Shown one piece after another: positions 1 through 7,408 of a DNA stretch of 40,047 bases (position 1 is the first letter of the stretch; every line of letters begins with the position of its first letter). Origin of the DNA: Planctomycetota bacterium (lineage in GTDB: Bacteria; Planctomycetota; UBA1135; UBA2386); contig JAGQRB010000534.1 in assembly GCA_020425925.1 (NCBI GenBank), positions 64,064-104,110 of the forward strand, in the 5' to 3' direction. A program made the position numbers and the translations under genes. A model generated the notes under the pieces. It saw only the letters and a list, made by a program, of their open reading frames with translations, made no database searches and was not told where the DNA came from.

Positions 1-66
1 CAGCTCGGTACCGGGTTCGGGCTCGACACCCTTCCACGCCGCCAGCCATCGCAGGAAGTCTTCCAT
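1..66 (-). CDS. N-terminus of a hypothetical protein, runs off the left edge
   Basis: An ATG at 66-64 opens a frame of 22 codons that continues past the window edge. It is preceded by a good Shine-Dalgarno-like GGGAGG a few bases upstream and starts 13 bases after the stop of the BatA/VWA gene, so it is probably the next gene of the same operon. The visible residues begin MEDFLRWLAAWKG and include two Trp and a Pro/Glu stretch. In related planctomycete operons the gene after a BatA-VWA protein is often a large membrane protein with a glutamine-amidotransferase-like domain. That identity is only an expectation from context, because too little sequence is present to assign a family. Confidence 0.6.
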   Translation of the reverse strand, partial: MEDFLRWLAAWKGVEPEPGTEL

Positions 67-79
67 GTCGTGCCTCCCG

Positions 80-2338
80 TCAGCGACGGCCGAACCTCAT
101 GGCGAAGAAGGACTCGGCGAGCAGGCCGAGGACGAGGGCACCGGCGAGCAGCTTCCAGATCTCGCCCTCGCCCGGACCCGAGCCGAAGCCGTCGGCAGCG
201 GCGACGAACGTGACACGCTGCTGCAGCTCCTCCGGGAACGCGCGCGCGAAGCCGTTGGCGGCGAAACCCTGCAGCCGGCTCTCGTCGGGCGCGGCGCTGC
301 GCGCGAGCATGCGATGTTCCGGCACGCCGTCGTGGCGCGCGAGCTCGACCTCGTAGGCGCCAAGCTCGCGCAGCTCCGCCATCGGGATCGTGAGCTCCCA
401 GCCGCGCTGACCGCTGGCGCCGCCCGAGTCCGGCGCGACGCCGCCCGCCGGCGCGCCGCCATCCTCGGTCGCGGCCTTCGGCTCGACGGCGGTGAACGTG
501 CGTTCGTCGCCGTCGCCGGCGAGCGCGCGCACGGTGACGTCGGAACGGTAGACGCCGGGGTCGAGGGTGAGGAAGTAGCTCGACTCGGGACCGAGGTTGT
601 AGCCACTGAGATCACGCCGGCGCGCCGCCGACTTGTGCAGCTCCATGACGATCGGCACGAACAGCGGTGTCACCGGCAGGTTGGTCCAGTGCGAATCGGC
701 CGAGGTGGCGAACAGTGCGACCTCGCCGCCGCCGGCACCGTAGCTGCGGGTGACGAGCAGCGGTGGCCCTTCGGTGTCGCGGATGCGCGCGACGATCGCG
801 GCGTCGTGGTCGATGCTGGCGTCGATGCCGAGCCAGCGATGCACCAGCACGGTCTGGCTCATCAGCATCTCGAACAGGTCACCGAGCGCGCCGCAGACCG
901 GATGGTCCTTGCGCACCAGCACGGCGCGTTCGGGGCGATCGGGATCGCCGTCGATGTCGAGCAACGGCAACGGCAACAGCCCCTTGCCGCCCTGCCACAG
1001 CAGCTCGTTGTAGCGCTGGGGATCGACCAGATCGCCGCAGAAGATCGCGAGACCGCCGCCGCTGGCGACGAACGCCTCGAGGCGTTTGACGAGCTCCTCG
1101 CTCGGCGCCTGCACGTTGCAGAGCCAGACGAAGTCGAACGGCGCGAGGTCGATCTCGCCGAGGCCGGTGTCGGTGACGACGGTCGGCTCGATGCCGAAGC
1201 CCTGGTCGCCGTCCGGATCGAACGCCGCCTGCAGGAAGAACGTCTCGCCGTCGTCGGTGTCGGGATCGCCGTCGACCAGCAGCACGCGACTGCGTTCGCG
1301 GATCTCGATCGCGAACGCGCGCCGGTCGTCGAGCGGGAAGCGCTCGGTCGGCTCGAGCCGGGCTTCGATGCGATGGAAGCCGGCGGTCGCGAAGGTGTGC
1401 GTCGCCGGCAGCGCGAGCCGCTGCCCGGGCGCCAACGGCGGCACCTCGAGCGTGACGCTGCTCTGGCCGTCGACCTGGAACGTGAGCGTCGTCGGCAGCG
1501 TGGTGTCGAGGCCGAAGTTCTTGATCCCGACCGCGAGCGCCACCGGCACGTTGGCGACCGCGAGCCGATCGGTGAGCTCGACGTCGACGATCGCGAGGTT
1601 CGGTTGTTCGCCGCCGATGGCGAGCAGCGTCAGATGCTCACGTTCGGGATCCATCGCAGCGATCGCGGCCTGCAGCGCCGGCCGCGGCTTGTCACCGTCG
1701 GTCACGAAGTCGAACTGCCGCTGGTCGCCGACCAGGTAGTAGTGCGTGCGCGACGCCTCGGCGACCTCGCCCGCGCGCGCGACCGCGGCGCCGAGCGCCT
1801 TGCCGACGTCGGCCGAGCGGTCGGTCACCGACCACTGCTTGATCGCGGCCCCGACGCGGCGGCCGAGCTCGGGACCGACGGGCGTCTTCCAGAGGTCGGG
1901 TTCGGACTGGCGGCTGGTGCGCAGCACCGAGATCAGGTCACCGCTGCGGGTCTCGGCGAGGTCGTCGGCGAGCGCGCGGATACGGTCCTGGGCGCGGTCG
2001 TAGAGCGTCGCGCTGCCGCTGATCTGGCTCATCGAGGCGCTGTCGTCGAGCAGTACGACGTGATGCGTCACGCTGCCGATCAGACCGCCGCCACCGAGCT
2101 GCGGGCGCGCGACCAGCAGGCCGAGCAGCAGCACGGCGAGCACGCGCAGCAACAACACCAGCCACTGCTCCATGCGCAGGCGCTTGCGATTGCGCTTCAT
2201 CGCCTTGAGCAGGAACTCCATCGCCGCCCACTGCACCTTCTTGAAGCGGCGCCGGTTCAGGATGTGGATGATGATCGGCACCGCCGCGAGCGGCAGCGCC
2301 CAGAGCAGCATCGGATTGAGGAAGGCGAATGCGAGCAT
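80..2338 (-). CDS. BatA/VWA-domain membrane protein
   Basis: A 752-residue membrane protein. Residues 1-80 form a BatA-type N-terminal domain: a hydrophobic helix (about 8-25), a basic stretch (NRRRFKKVQW) and a second hydrophobic helix (about 58-77). A von Willebrand factor A domain follows, with a MIDAS-like DxSxS at residues 98-102 (DDSAS). The central part contains a Rossmann-like segment resembling the class I amidotransferase-like modules common in these proteins, and a last membrane helix lies near residues 727-748. BatA-VWA proteins usually sit in MoxR/DUF58 operons and act as cell-envelope scaffolds; no MoxR ATPase is visible here. It starts 15 bases after the toroid gene stop, so it is co-transcribed with the two toroid proteins and the PQQ protein. 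Confidence 0.88.
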   Translation of the reverse strand: MLAFAFLNPMLLWALPLAAVPIIIHILNRRRFKKVQWAAMEFLLKAMKRNRKRLRMEQWLVLLLRVLAVLLLGLLVARPQLGGGGLIGSVTHHVVLLDDSASMSQISGSATLYDRAQDRIRALADDLAETRSGDLISVLRTSRQSEPDLWKTPVGPELGRRVGAAIKQWSVTDRSADVGKALGAAVARAGEVAEASRTHYYLVGDQRQFDFVTDGDKPRPALQAAIAAMDPEREHLTLLAIGGEQPNLAIVDVELTDRLAVANVPVALAVGIKNFGLDTTLPTTLTFQVDGQSSVTLEVPPLAPGQRLALPATHTFATAGFHRIEARLEPTERFPLDDRRAFAIEIRERSRVLLVDGDPDTDDGETFFLQAAFDPDGDQGFGIEPTVVTDTGLGEIDLAPFDFVWLCNVQAPSEELVKRLEAFVASGGGLAIFCGDLVDPQRYNELLWQGGKGLLPLPLLDIDGDPDRPERAVLVRKDHPVCGALGDLFEMLMSQTVLVHRWLGIDASIDHDAAIVARIRDTEGPPLLVTRSYGAGGGEVALFATSADSHWTNLPVTPLFVPIVMELHKSAARRRDLSGYNLGPESSYFLTLDPGVYRSDVTVRALAGDGDERTFTAVEPKAATEDGGAPAGGVAPDSGGASGQRGWELTIPMAELRELGAYEVELARHDGVPEHRMLARSAAPDESRLQGFAANGFARAFPEELQQRVTFVAAADGFGSGPGEGEIWKLLAGALVLGLLAESFFAMRFGRR

Positions 2339-2353
2339 CGACTGCCGGCGGGG

Positions 2354-3382
2354 TCAGCGTTGGTAGATCGGGACCAGGGCGTAGGGCAGCTGCAGGATCG
2401 TCAACGCCACCGCGGTGCCGTAGATCGGCCCCACGCTGTCGCCGTTCCAGCTGCCGTCGGGTCGCTGCTGCTCGCACAGCCACGACGCGATCGCGGTGTA
2501 GTAGTCGAGCCACTCCGGGCCACCGCGCTGGTAGAGCGCCTGACTCCAGTAGTGGTGCGTGTAGTAGTGGTGCCCGGTGGTGTCGACGCGCACGCGGATC
2601 GTGCGCTCGCAGAAGCGGGCTGCCGCGGCGACGAAGTCGGCGTCGTCGTAGATGCCGGCGTTGTAGAACACCGCGACGCCGGCGGCAGTGATCGCCGGGC
2701 GACTCTCGGGCGGACCGCTCACCCGGTAGCGGATACCGCCGTCCGGATTCTGGCTGCGCCGGACGTAGTCGACGCCGCGGTCGATCGTGCGCTTGTCGAC
2801 GACGATGCCGGCCATGCGACAGGCGCGCAGCGCCTGCATCTGAGTCACCGTGACGCTGCCCTCGTCGTCGTTCGCGTTCGGCGTGTAGATCCAGCCACCG
2901 GCTGTCGACTGCGCCGCGGCGGTGAGCCCGACGGCGCGATCTAGCACCTGCTTGAGCTTGCGCTGGGTGCGGAGGTCGGCCTCCATGCCGTAGATCGATC
3001 CGAGCAGCAGGGTCGCGAAGCCGTGACCGAACATCGGCACCGACTCGCCCACGGCGTGGATCAGTCCGGTGTCGGGATCGGAGCACTCCGCGAGGTATTC
3101 GACCGCGCTGCGCACCTGGCGCCAGAAGCGGCCGCGCGTCGGCGTCGAACCGGCTGCGACGAACGCCATTCCGGCGAGCGCCGTCATCGCCACCGAGTGA
3201 TCGCCGCCGCCGCCGGCGTTGCGCCAGCTGCCGTCGCCGTCCTGACACGAGGCGAGCCAGGCCAGTCCGCGGTCGATCGCGACGCGCGTCACCGGCGTCA
3301 CCCCTTCGGGCAGCGCCTGCGCGCCGGCCACGGTGGCCAGCGCGAGCGCCGTCGTGATCGTGTTGGCGAGGCCCATGGTCAC
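2354..3382 (-). CDS. secreted prenyltransferase/squalene-oxidase-repeat (alpha/alpha toroid) protein, copy 2
   Basis: A 342-residue exported protein with an N-terminal signal peptide (MGLANTITTALALATVAGAQA). The rest is a set of QW-like repeats (DGSW at the first and last helices) typical of the terpenoid-cyclase/prenyltransferase alpha-alpha toroid fold. It lacks the DxDD motif of squalene-hopene cyclases, so cyclase activity is not supported. A conserved His-rich motif, GHHYYTH, lies near residue 270. It is a close paralogue of the adjacent 346-residue protein, with the last 70 or so residues nearly colinear without gaps. The start is either GTG at 3382, which overlaps the upstream TGA, or ATG at 3376; both leave the signal peptide intact. 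Its substrate is unknown. It is part of the PQQ/toroid/VWA operon. Confidence 0.85.
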   Translation of the reverse strand: MTMGLANTITTALALATVAGAQALPEGVTPVTRVAIDRGLAWLASCQDGDGSWRNAGGGGDHSVAMTALAGMAFVAAGSTPTRGRFWRQVRSAVEYLAECSDPDTGLIHAVGESVPMFGHGFATLLLGSIYGMEADLRTQRKLKQVLDRAVGLTAAAQSTAGGWIYTPNANDDEGSVTVTQMQALRACRMAGIVVDKRTIDRGVDYVRRSQNPDGGIRYRVSGPPESRPAITAAGVAVFYNAGIYDDADFVAAAARFCERTIRVRVDTTGHHYYTHHYWSQALYQRGGPEWLDYYTAIASWLCEQQRPDGSWNGDSVGPIYGTAVALTILQLPYALVPIYQR

Positions 3383-4419
3383 CGCTGGTAGATCGGCGCC
3401 AGCGCGTAGGGCAGCTGCAGCACCGTCAGCGCGATCGCGGTGCCGTAGACCGTGCCGACGCCGTCGCCGTCCCAGCTACCGTCGGTCTTCTGCTGCTTGA
3501 GCAGCCACTTCGACTTCTTCTCGTAGTAGTCGTCCCAGTCCTCGCCGCCGTGCTGGTAGAGCGCCTGACCCCAGTAGAGGTGCGTGTAGAAGTGGTGGCC
3601 GGTGTTGTCGACCGTCACCGAGATGTGCTTCTTGCAGTAGCTGTAGGCCTTCTCGACGAACGGCTGATCGTCGTACATGCCGGCGTTGTAGAGCACGGCG
3701 ACGCCGGCGGCCGTGATCGCCGGCCGACTGCCGCCGCCCGAGCTCAGGCTGTAGCGGATGCCGCCGTCACCGGTCTGGCAGCGCTTGATGTAGTTGACGG
3801 CGCGATCGATCGTCTTCTTGTCGACGACGATGCCGGCCATGCGACAGGCGCGCAGCGCCTGCACCTGCGTCACCGTCACGCTGCCTTCGTCGCCGTTGGA
3901 GTCCGGCGTGTAGATCCAGCCGCCGGCCGACGACTGCGCCGACGCGATCAGCGTGACCGCCTTGTCGAGCGCGCGCTTGAGGCGGCGCTGCTTCGCGAGG
4001 TCCTCCTCCATGCCGTAGACCGACGCCAGGTAGAGCGTCGCGAAGCCGTGCCCGTACATGCTGCGGCCTTCCTCGGCGGGCACCGAGACCACGCCCGACT
4101 GGGGATCGGCGTTGTCGAGCAGGAACTCGACCGAGTCGCGGACCTCCTTGTAGTACCGACCGCGGGTCGCCGTCGATCCGGACGCGATGAACGCCATGCC
4201 GGCGAGGCCGGTCATCGCCGCAGGGTAGGCGCCGTAGCCGCCGTTGTTGCGCCAACTGCCGTCGTTGGCCTGGTTGCGCGCGAGCCATTCGAGCCCGGCG
4301 TGGATCGCGGTGGCGATCTCCTTGTCGACTCCCGGCGGGTAGGCGTAGTCCTGGGCCGGTGTGAGTGCGCCCGGTCCGAGGACCGCAGCGGCGAGCAGGA
4401 GCACGGTACGGAGCGTCAT
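3379..4419 (-). CDS. secreted prenyltransferase/squalene-oxidase-repeat (alpha/alpha toroid) protein, copy 1
   Basis: A 346-residue exported protein. A signal peptide (MTLRTVLLLAAAVLGPGAL) is followed by toroid repeats with DGSW/GGW signatures near residues 53-56, the middle (GGWIYTP) and the C-terminus (DGSWDGDG). The motif GHHFYTHLYWGQALYQ starts near residue 274 and is conserved in the neighbouring paralogue; its clustered His residues could bind metal or substrate. No catalytic Asp motif of terpene cyclases is seen. The ATG at 4419 overlaps the stop of the PQQ gene as ATGA, implying translational coupling. The most upstream open start in this frame (5160) lies inside the PQQ gene and was rejected in favour of the start that gives a signal peptide. 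Confidence 0.88.
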   Translation of the reverse strand: MTLRTVLLLAAAVLGPGALTPAQDYAYPPGVDKEIATAIHAGLEWLARNQANDGSWRNNGGYGAYPAAMTGLAGMAFIASGSTATRGRYYKEVRDSVEFLLDNADPQSGVVSVPAEEGRSMYGHGFATLYLASVYGMEEDLAKQRRLKRALDKAVTLIASAQSSAGGWIYTPDSNGDEGSVTVTQVQALRACRMAGIVVDKKTIDRAVNYIKRCQTGDGGIRYSLSSGGGSRPAITAAGVAVLYNAGMYDDQPFVEKAYSYCKKHISVTVDNTGHHFYTHLYWGQALYQHGGEDWDDYYEKKSKWLLKQQKTDGSWDGDGVGTVYGTAIALTVLQLPYALAPIYQR

Positions 4420-7181
4420 CGCTTGCCCTCCATGAAGTCGTAGAGCCTCTGCTGCTCCTCTTCGTGAGCACGCAGGTCGTTCGCCGCGCCACACACTTCG
4501 ATGCGCGCGAGGTGCCACCCGAGCCGCAGTTCGCGCTCGGTGCACAGTCCGTCGATCTGGTCGAAGGCGGCCAGCGCCGCCCGCAGGTGGTCGTCGGCCG
4601 CGAGCCGCAACGCGCGCTCGCGCACCAGCGACAGCAGGCGGCGGCAGGAGCGGCGGCGATCGGCGGCGGTGGCGTCGGGGTCGTTGATCCACTCGAACAG
4701 GATCTTCTCGGCCTCGAGCTCGTCGCCGGCTTCGAGCCGCAGACCGGCGGCGATCCACGGATCCGATGTCGCACCCGCGAGCTGGCGCAGCGCGGTGCTG
4801 GAGCTCAACACCTCGACCCCGTTGCGGTAGCCGAGGCCGAGCCACGGGCCGGAGGCGACGAGGTTGAACGGCGTCGGCAGCGGCGCCTCGCTGACGCCGA
4901 ACGATGGCAACGGCAGCCGCTGCATCGACTCGACGCCGGCCGCGTCGAACACCAGGATCTCGCGATCGCCCGGCAGCAGCACGCGGTTGCCGACGATCGT
5001 GCCGCGACCGCGGCCGACGTTCTTCTGGCCGGGCGGCTCGGGCAGCTCGCGCATCCACTTCACGAGTCCACCGCGCAGCGAGATGCAGACCAGCGCCTGG
5101 TCCGAGGTCGCGAACAGGTCGCCGCCCACCGCGCCGACGATGGTGTCGAGCTTGCCCCACGGCGCGTAGCGCGACGCGGCGTCGACCATCCAGACCGGCT
5201 CACCGCTGGCGCTGTCGAGCGACACCAGCATGCCGCTGTCGCAGGCGCCGAAGATCACCAGCCCGTCGTCGACGATCAGATCGTTCGGCAGGAAGCCGGC
5301 GATCTCGCCCTGCACGAACTGCATGCCCCGGCCGTAGTCCGGCTCGCCGCGACCGCGCACGTGCGGCATCGGCCGCAGCGGGTCCTCGCGCTCGTAGCGC
5401 CGGATCCACCGCAGATCGCCGGCGAAGGCGTCGACCGCGGCGAGGCAGCCGGCGTTGGTCAGCACGAACGCGGTGCCGCCGGTGACGACCACCGGCGTGC
5501 CGGGTGCCTTGTAGTACGGCGAGCCACCGGAGTGCAGCATCGCGTGCCACAGCGGCCGGCCGCTGGCGGCGTCGATGCACTCGAGCGAGTACGCATCGCG
5601 CCGCAGCGCCGGCAGCAGCAGGCGCTGGCCGAAGATCGTCGGCGCCGCCAGGAACGTGACGTCGCGCAACCCGTCGTCGCCGTCGAGCCACTGCTCCGAA
5701 TCCCACAGCCGCGCCATCGTCGCGCGGTCGTAGGCGACGAGCGTGCTGGTCTGCAGCGGCTTCACCGTCTGCGACGTGTTCTTCTGATGGCCGAGCACCG
5801 CGTAGTAGCGGGTCGCGTCGACGATCGGGCGCAGCAATGCGAAGTCGCTCGCCGCGATCCGGACGCGCGGATGACCTTCGCGCGGCTTCGGTGGCGCCTC
5901 GGCGCCATCGCCGGAGTGCAGCAGGAGACCGGTGCGGGCATTCGCGTCGCGCAGACAGAAGTGATCGAAGAACAGCGCCTCCGGGTCCGCACCCGGCGTC
6001 GCGGCCGGCACGAAACGGATCCACGACGCCGGGCCGTAGCGATCGGCGTGCGGCATCGCCGTCATGGTGCTGCCGCCGTTGTTGAAGTTGAAGGCGCCCT
6101 GGTTGTTGGCGTTGACCGACTTCGGCCCGCGGTACGGCTGCGGATCGACGAAGCGGTACTGCCACAGCGGGATGAGATCCTCGATGTCGTGTTCGCCGCG
6201 TGGGACCAGCCAGGAAGGCCCGGTCTCGGCGGGCAACTCGGCAGCGGTCGCGATCTCGCCGTCGGCGAAGATCGGCAGGCTCGGCAGGTCGCGCACCGAC
6301 TGCAGCTCGCCGAGGATGCGCAGGGAGTCGTCGGGGTGCGCGGCGGCGACCCGCGCGGCCTGCTCGCGCGCCGCCCGCAGCTCGCCCGCCATCCGCAGAC
6401 AGAGCGCGATCTTGAACTCGCACCAGACCGGATCGACGCCGACACGGGCCAGGTTGGCGGCCGGATAGACCTCGATCAGATCGCGCAGCACCTGCACCGC
6501 CGCGCGGTAGCGGCCCTCGTGCATGAAGCGATCGCCGAGCAGCACCATCGCCTCGCCGGCGGACAGCGTCACGAAGTAGCGATTGACGACCTGCTCCAGC
6601 TCGAAGACCGACCCGCTCGCGATCGCGGCGTCGAGCAGCTCGCGGGCGCGGACCTCGTGCAGCGTGCGGTAGAGCTCGATGCCGACCGGCGGCATCCGGG
6701 CCAGCAGCTCGTGGCACAGGCGCCGCACCGGGCGGTAGAGCCGGCCGTCGTGCGAGAACACCGAGTTGGCGGCGTCGAGCTCGTTGGCCTCGCGGCCGGC
6801 AGGCTCGCTGACGGCCGGGGTCTCGCCATTCGGCTGGGACGGCTCGGTCGGTTCGTTCGAGCCGTCACCGTCGGCACCCGTCGCGGGCGGTGACAGCCCT
6901 TCGTTGCTGCCGACGAACTCGATGGTCCGGCCCTGGATGACATCCTGCAGGACCTCGATCGCGGCGACGTAGTTGGATGCCTGGAGGAACTCCTGCGCTC
7001 GACGTAAATATCTGTCGAGATTAGGGTTCTCGAACATCTTGACCGGCACCCCGACATCCTCGTCGGCATTCTTGCCCGGGCCGATTGCCCCGATAGGGGC
7101 AACCGCGCGCACGCGCTGGGCACTCCCGGCCGCGTGCAGCGCCAGCGCGGCCAGGACAGCGAGGATAGGGCTTCGATACAC
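4416..7181 (-). CDS. secreted PQQ-like beta-propeller protein with TPR-like N-terminal half
   Basis: About 921 residues from a GTG at 7181, chosen because it yields a signal peptide (VYRSPILAVLAALALHAAGSAQ). Longer in-frame starts upstream add an Arg-rich stretch with no signal. After the leader comes a helical region with TPR-like pairs (YLRRAQEFLQASNYVAAIEVL, cut here to its pattern), an acidic Pro/Thr-rich linker, further TPR-like helices, then a large PQQ_2-type propeller. The propeller shows repeated blades such as GRPLWHAML, GDLRWIRRY, GEPVWMVDA and GGLVKWMREL. A helical tail of roughly 120 residues ends the protein. No enzyme motif of quinoprotein dehydrogenases was recognised, so it is probably a structural or sensing propeller. 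It is the first gene of the minus-strand operon and is divergent from the HEAT/propeller gene at 7409. Confidence 0.82.
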   Translation of the reverse strand: MYRSPILAVLAALALHAAGSAQRVRAVAPIGAIGPGKNADEDVGVPVKMFENPNLDRYLRRAQEFLQASNYVAAIEVLQDVIQGRTIEFVGSNEGLSPPATGADGDGSNEPTEPSQPNGETPAVSEPAGREANELDAANSVFSHDGRLYRPVRRLCHELLARMPPVGIELYRTLHEVRARELLDAAIASGSVFELEQVVNRYFVTLSAGEAMVLLGDRFMHEGRYRAAVQVLRDLIEVYPAANLARVGVDPVWCEFKIALCLRMAGELRAAREQAARVAAAHPDDSLRILGELQSVRDLPSLPIFADGEIATAAELPAETGPSWLVPRGEHDIEDLIPLWQYRFVDPQPYRGPKSVNANNQGAFNFNNGGSTMTAMPHADRYGPASWIRFVPAATPGADPEALFFDHFCLRDANARTGLLLHSGDGAEAPPKPREGHPRVRIAASDFALLRPIVDATRYYAVLGHQKNTSQTVKPLQTSTLVAYDRATMARLWDSEQWLDGDDGLRDVTFLAAPTIFGQRLLLPALRRDAYSLECIDAASGRPLWHAMLHSGGSPYYKAPGTPVVVTGGTAFVLTNAGCLAAVDAFAGDLRWIRRYEREDPLRPMPHVRGRGEPDYGRGMQFVQGEIAGFLPNDLIVDDGLVIFGACDSGMLVSLDSASGEPVWMVDAASRYAPWGKLDTIVGAVGGDLFATSDQALVCISLRGGLVKWMRELPEPPGQKNVGRGRGTIVGNRVLLPGDREILVFDAAGVESMQRLPLPSFGVSEAPLPTPFNLVASGPWLGLGYRNGVEVLSSSTALRQLAGATSDPWIAAGLRLEAGDELEAEKILFEWINDPDATAADRRRSCRRLLSLVRERALRLAADDHLRAALAAFDQIDGLCTERELRLGWHLARIEVCGAANDLRAHEEEQQRLYDFMEGKR

Positions 7182-7391
7182 GGGCAGGTCGGACCACGGA
7201 CGGCCGGATCGAAGAGACCGAGCGCCGCGGACGGTGTCAGGTTCCAGGTTCAGACGGTGAACGCAGCAAAAAACTCGACCGTTCAGTTCGAGCCTCTGCA
7301 GCGTCACCGTGGAGGGATCGGGCCCGACTCTACGTCCATGGGGGCGGACCAGCGAGACCCCCCCACGCACATCTTCCGGAACCGTCGGGGC

Positions 7392-7397
7392 TAGACT
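7392..7397 (+). promoter_or_regulatory. possible -10 element (TAGACT) of the HEAT/propeller gene
   Basis: TAGACT fits a TANNNT -10 hexamer and ends 11 bases before the ATG at 7409, which would give a very short leader. No convincing -35 hexamer was found at normal spacing. The same hexamer recurs upstream of the SGNH gene at 33827. Confidence 0.25.
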
Positions 7398-7408
7398 CCG
7401 GCAACGTC

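Noticed and set aside
65..2944. 959-codon open frame on the plus strand
   Set aside because: It is antisense to the BatA-VWA and toroid genes, rich in Arg/Ala/His/Glu with no recognisable domain. High GC content suppresses stops in antisense frames.
2354..4419. Squalene-hopene cyclase pair for hopanoid synthesis
   Set aside because: Both proteins are about half the size of cyclases, are secreted and lack the DxDD catalytic motif; only the toroid repeat is shared.
4365..6893. 842-codon plus-strand frame
   Set aside because: Antisense to the PQQ-propeller gene, which has clear blade repeats and a signal peptide; the antisense product is low-complexity.
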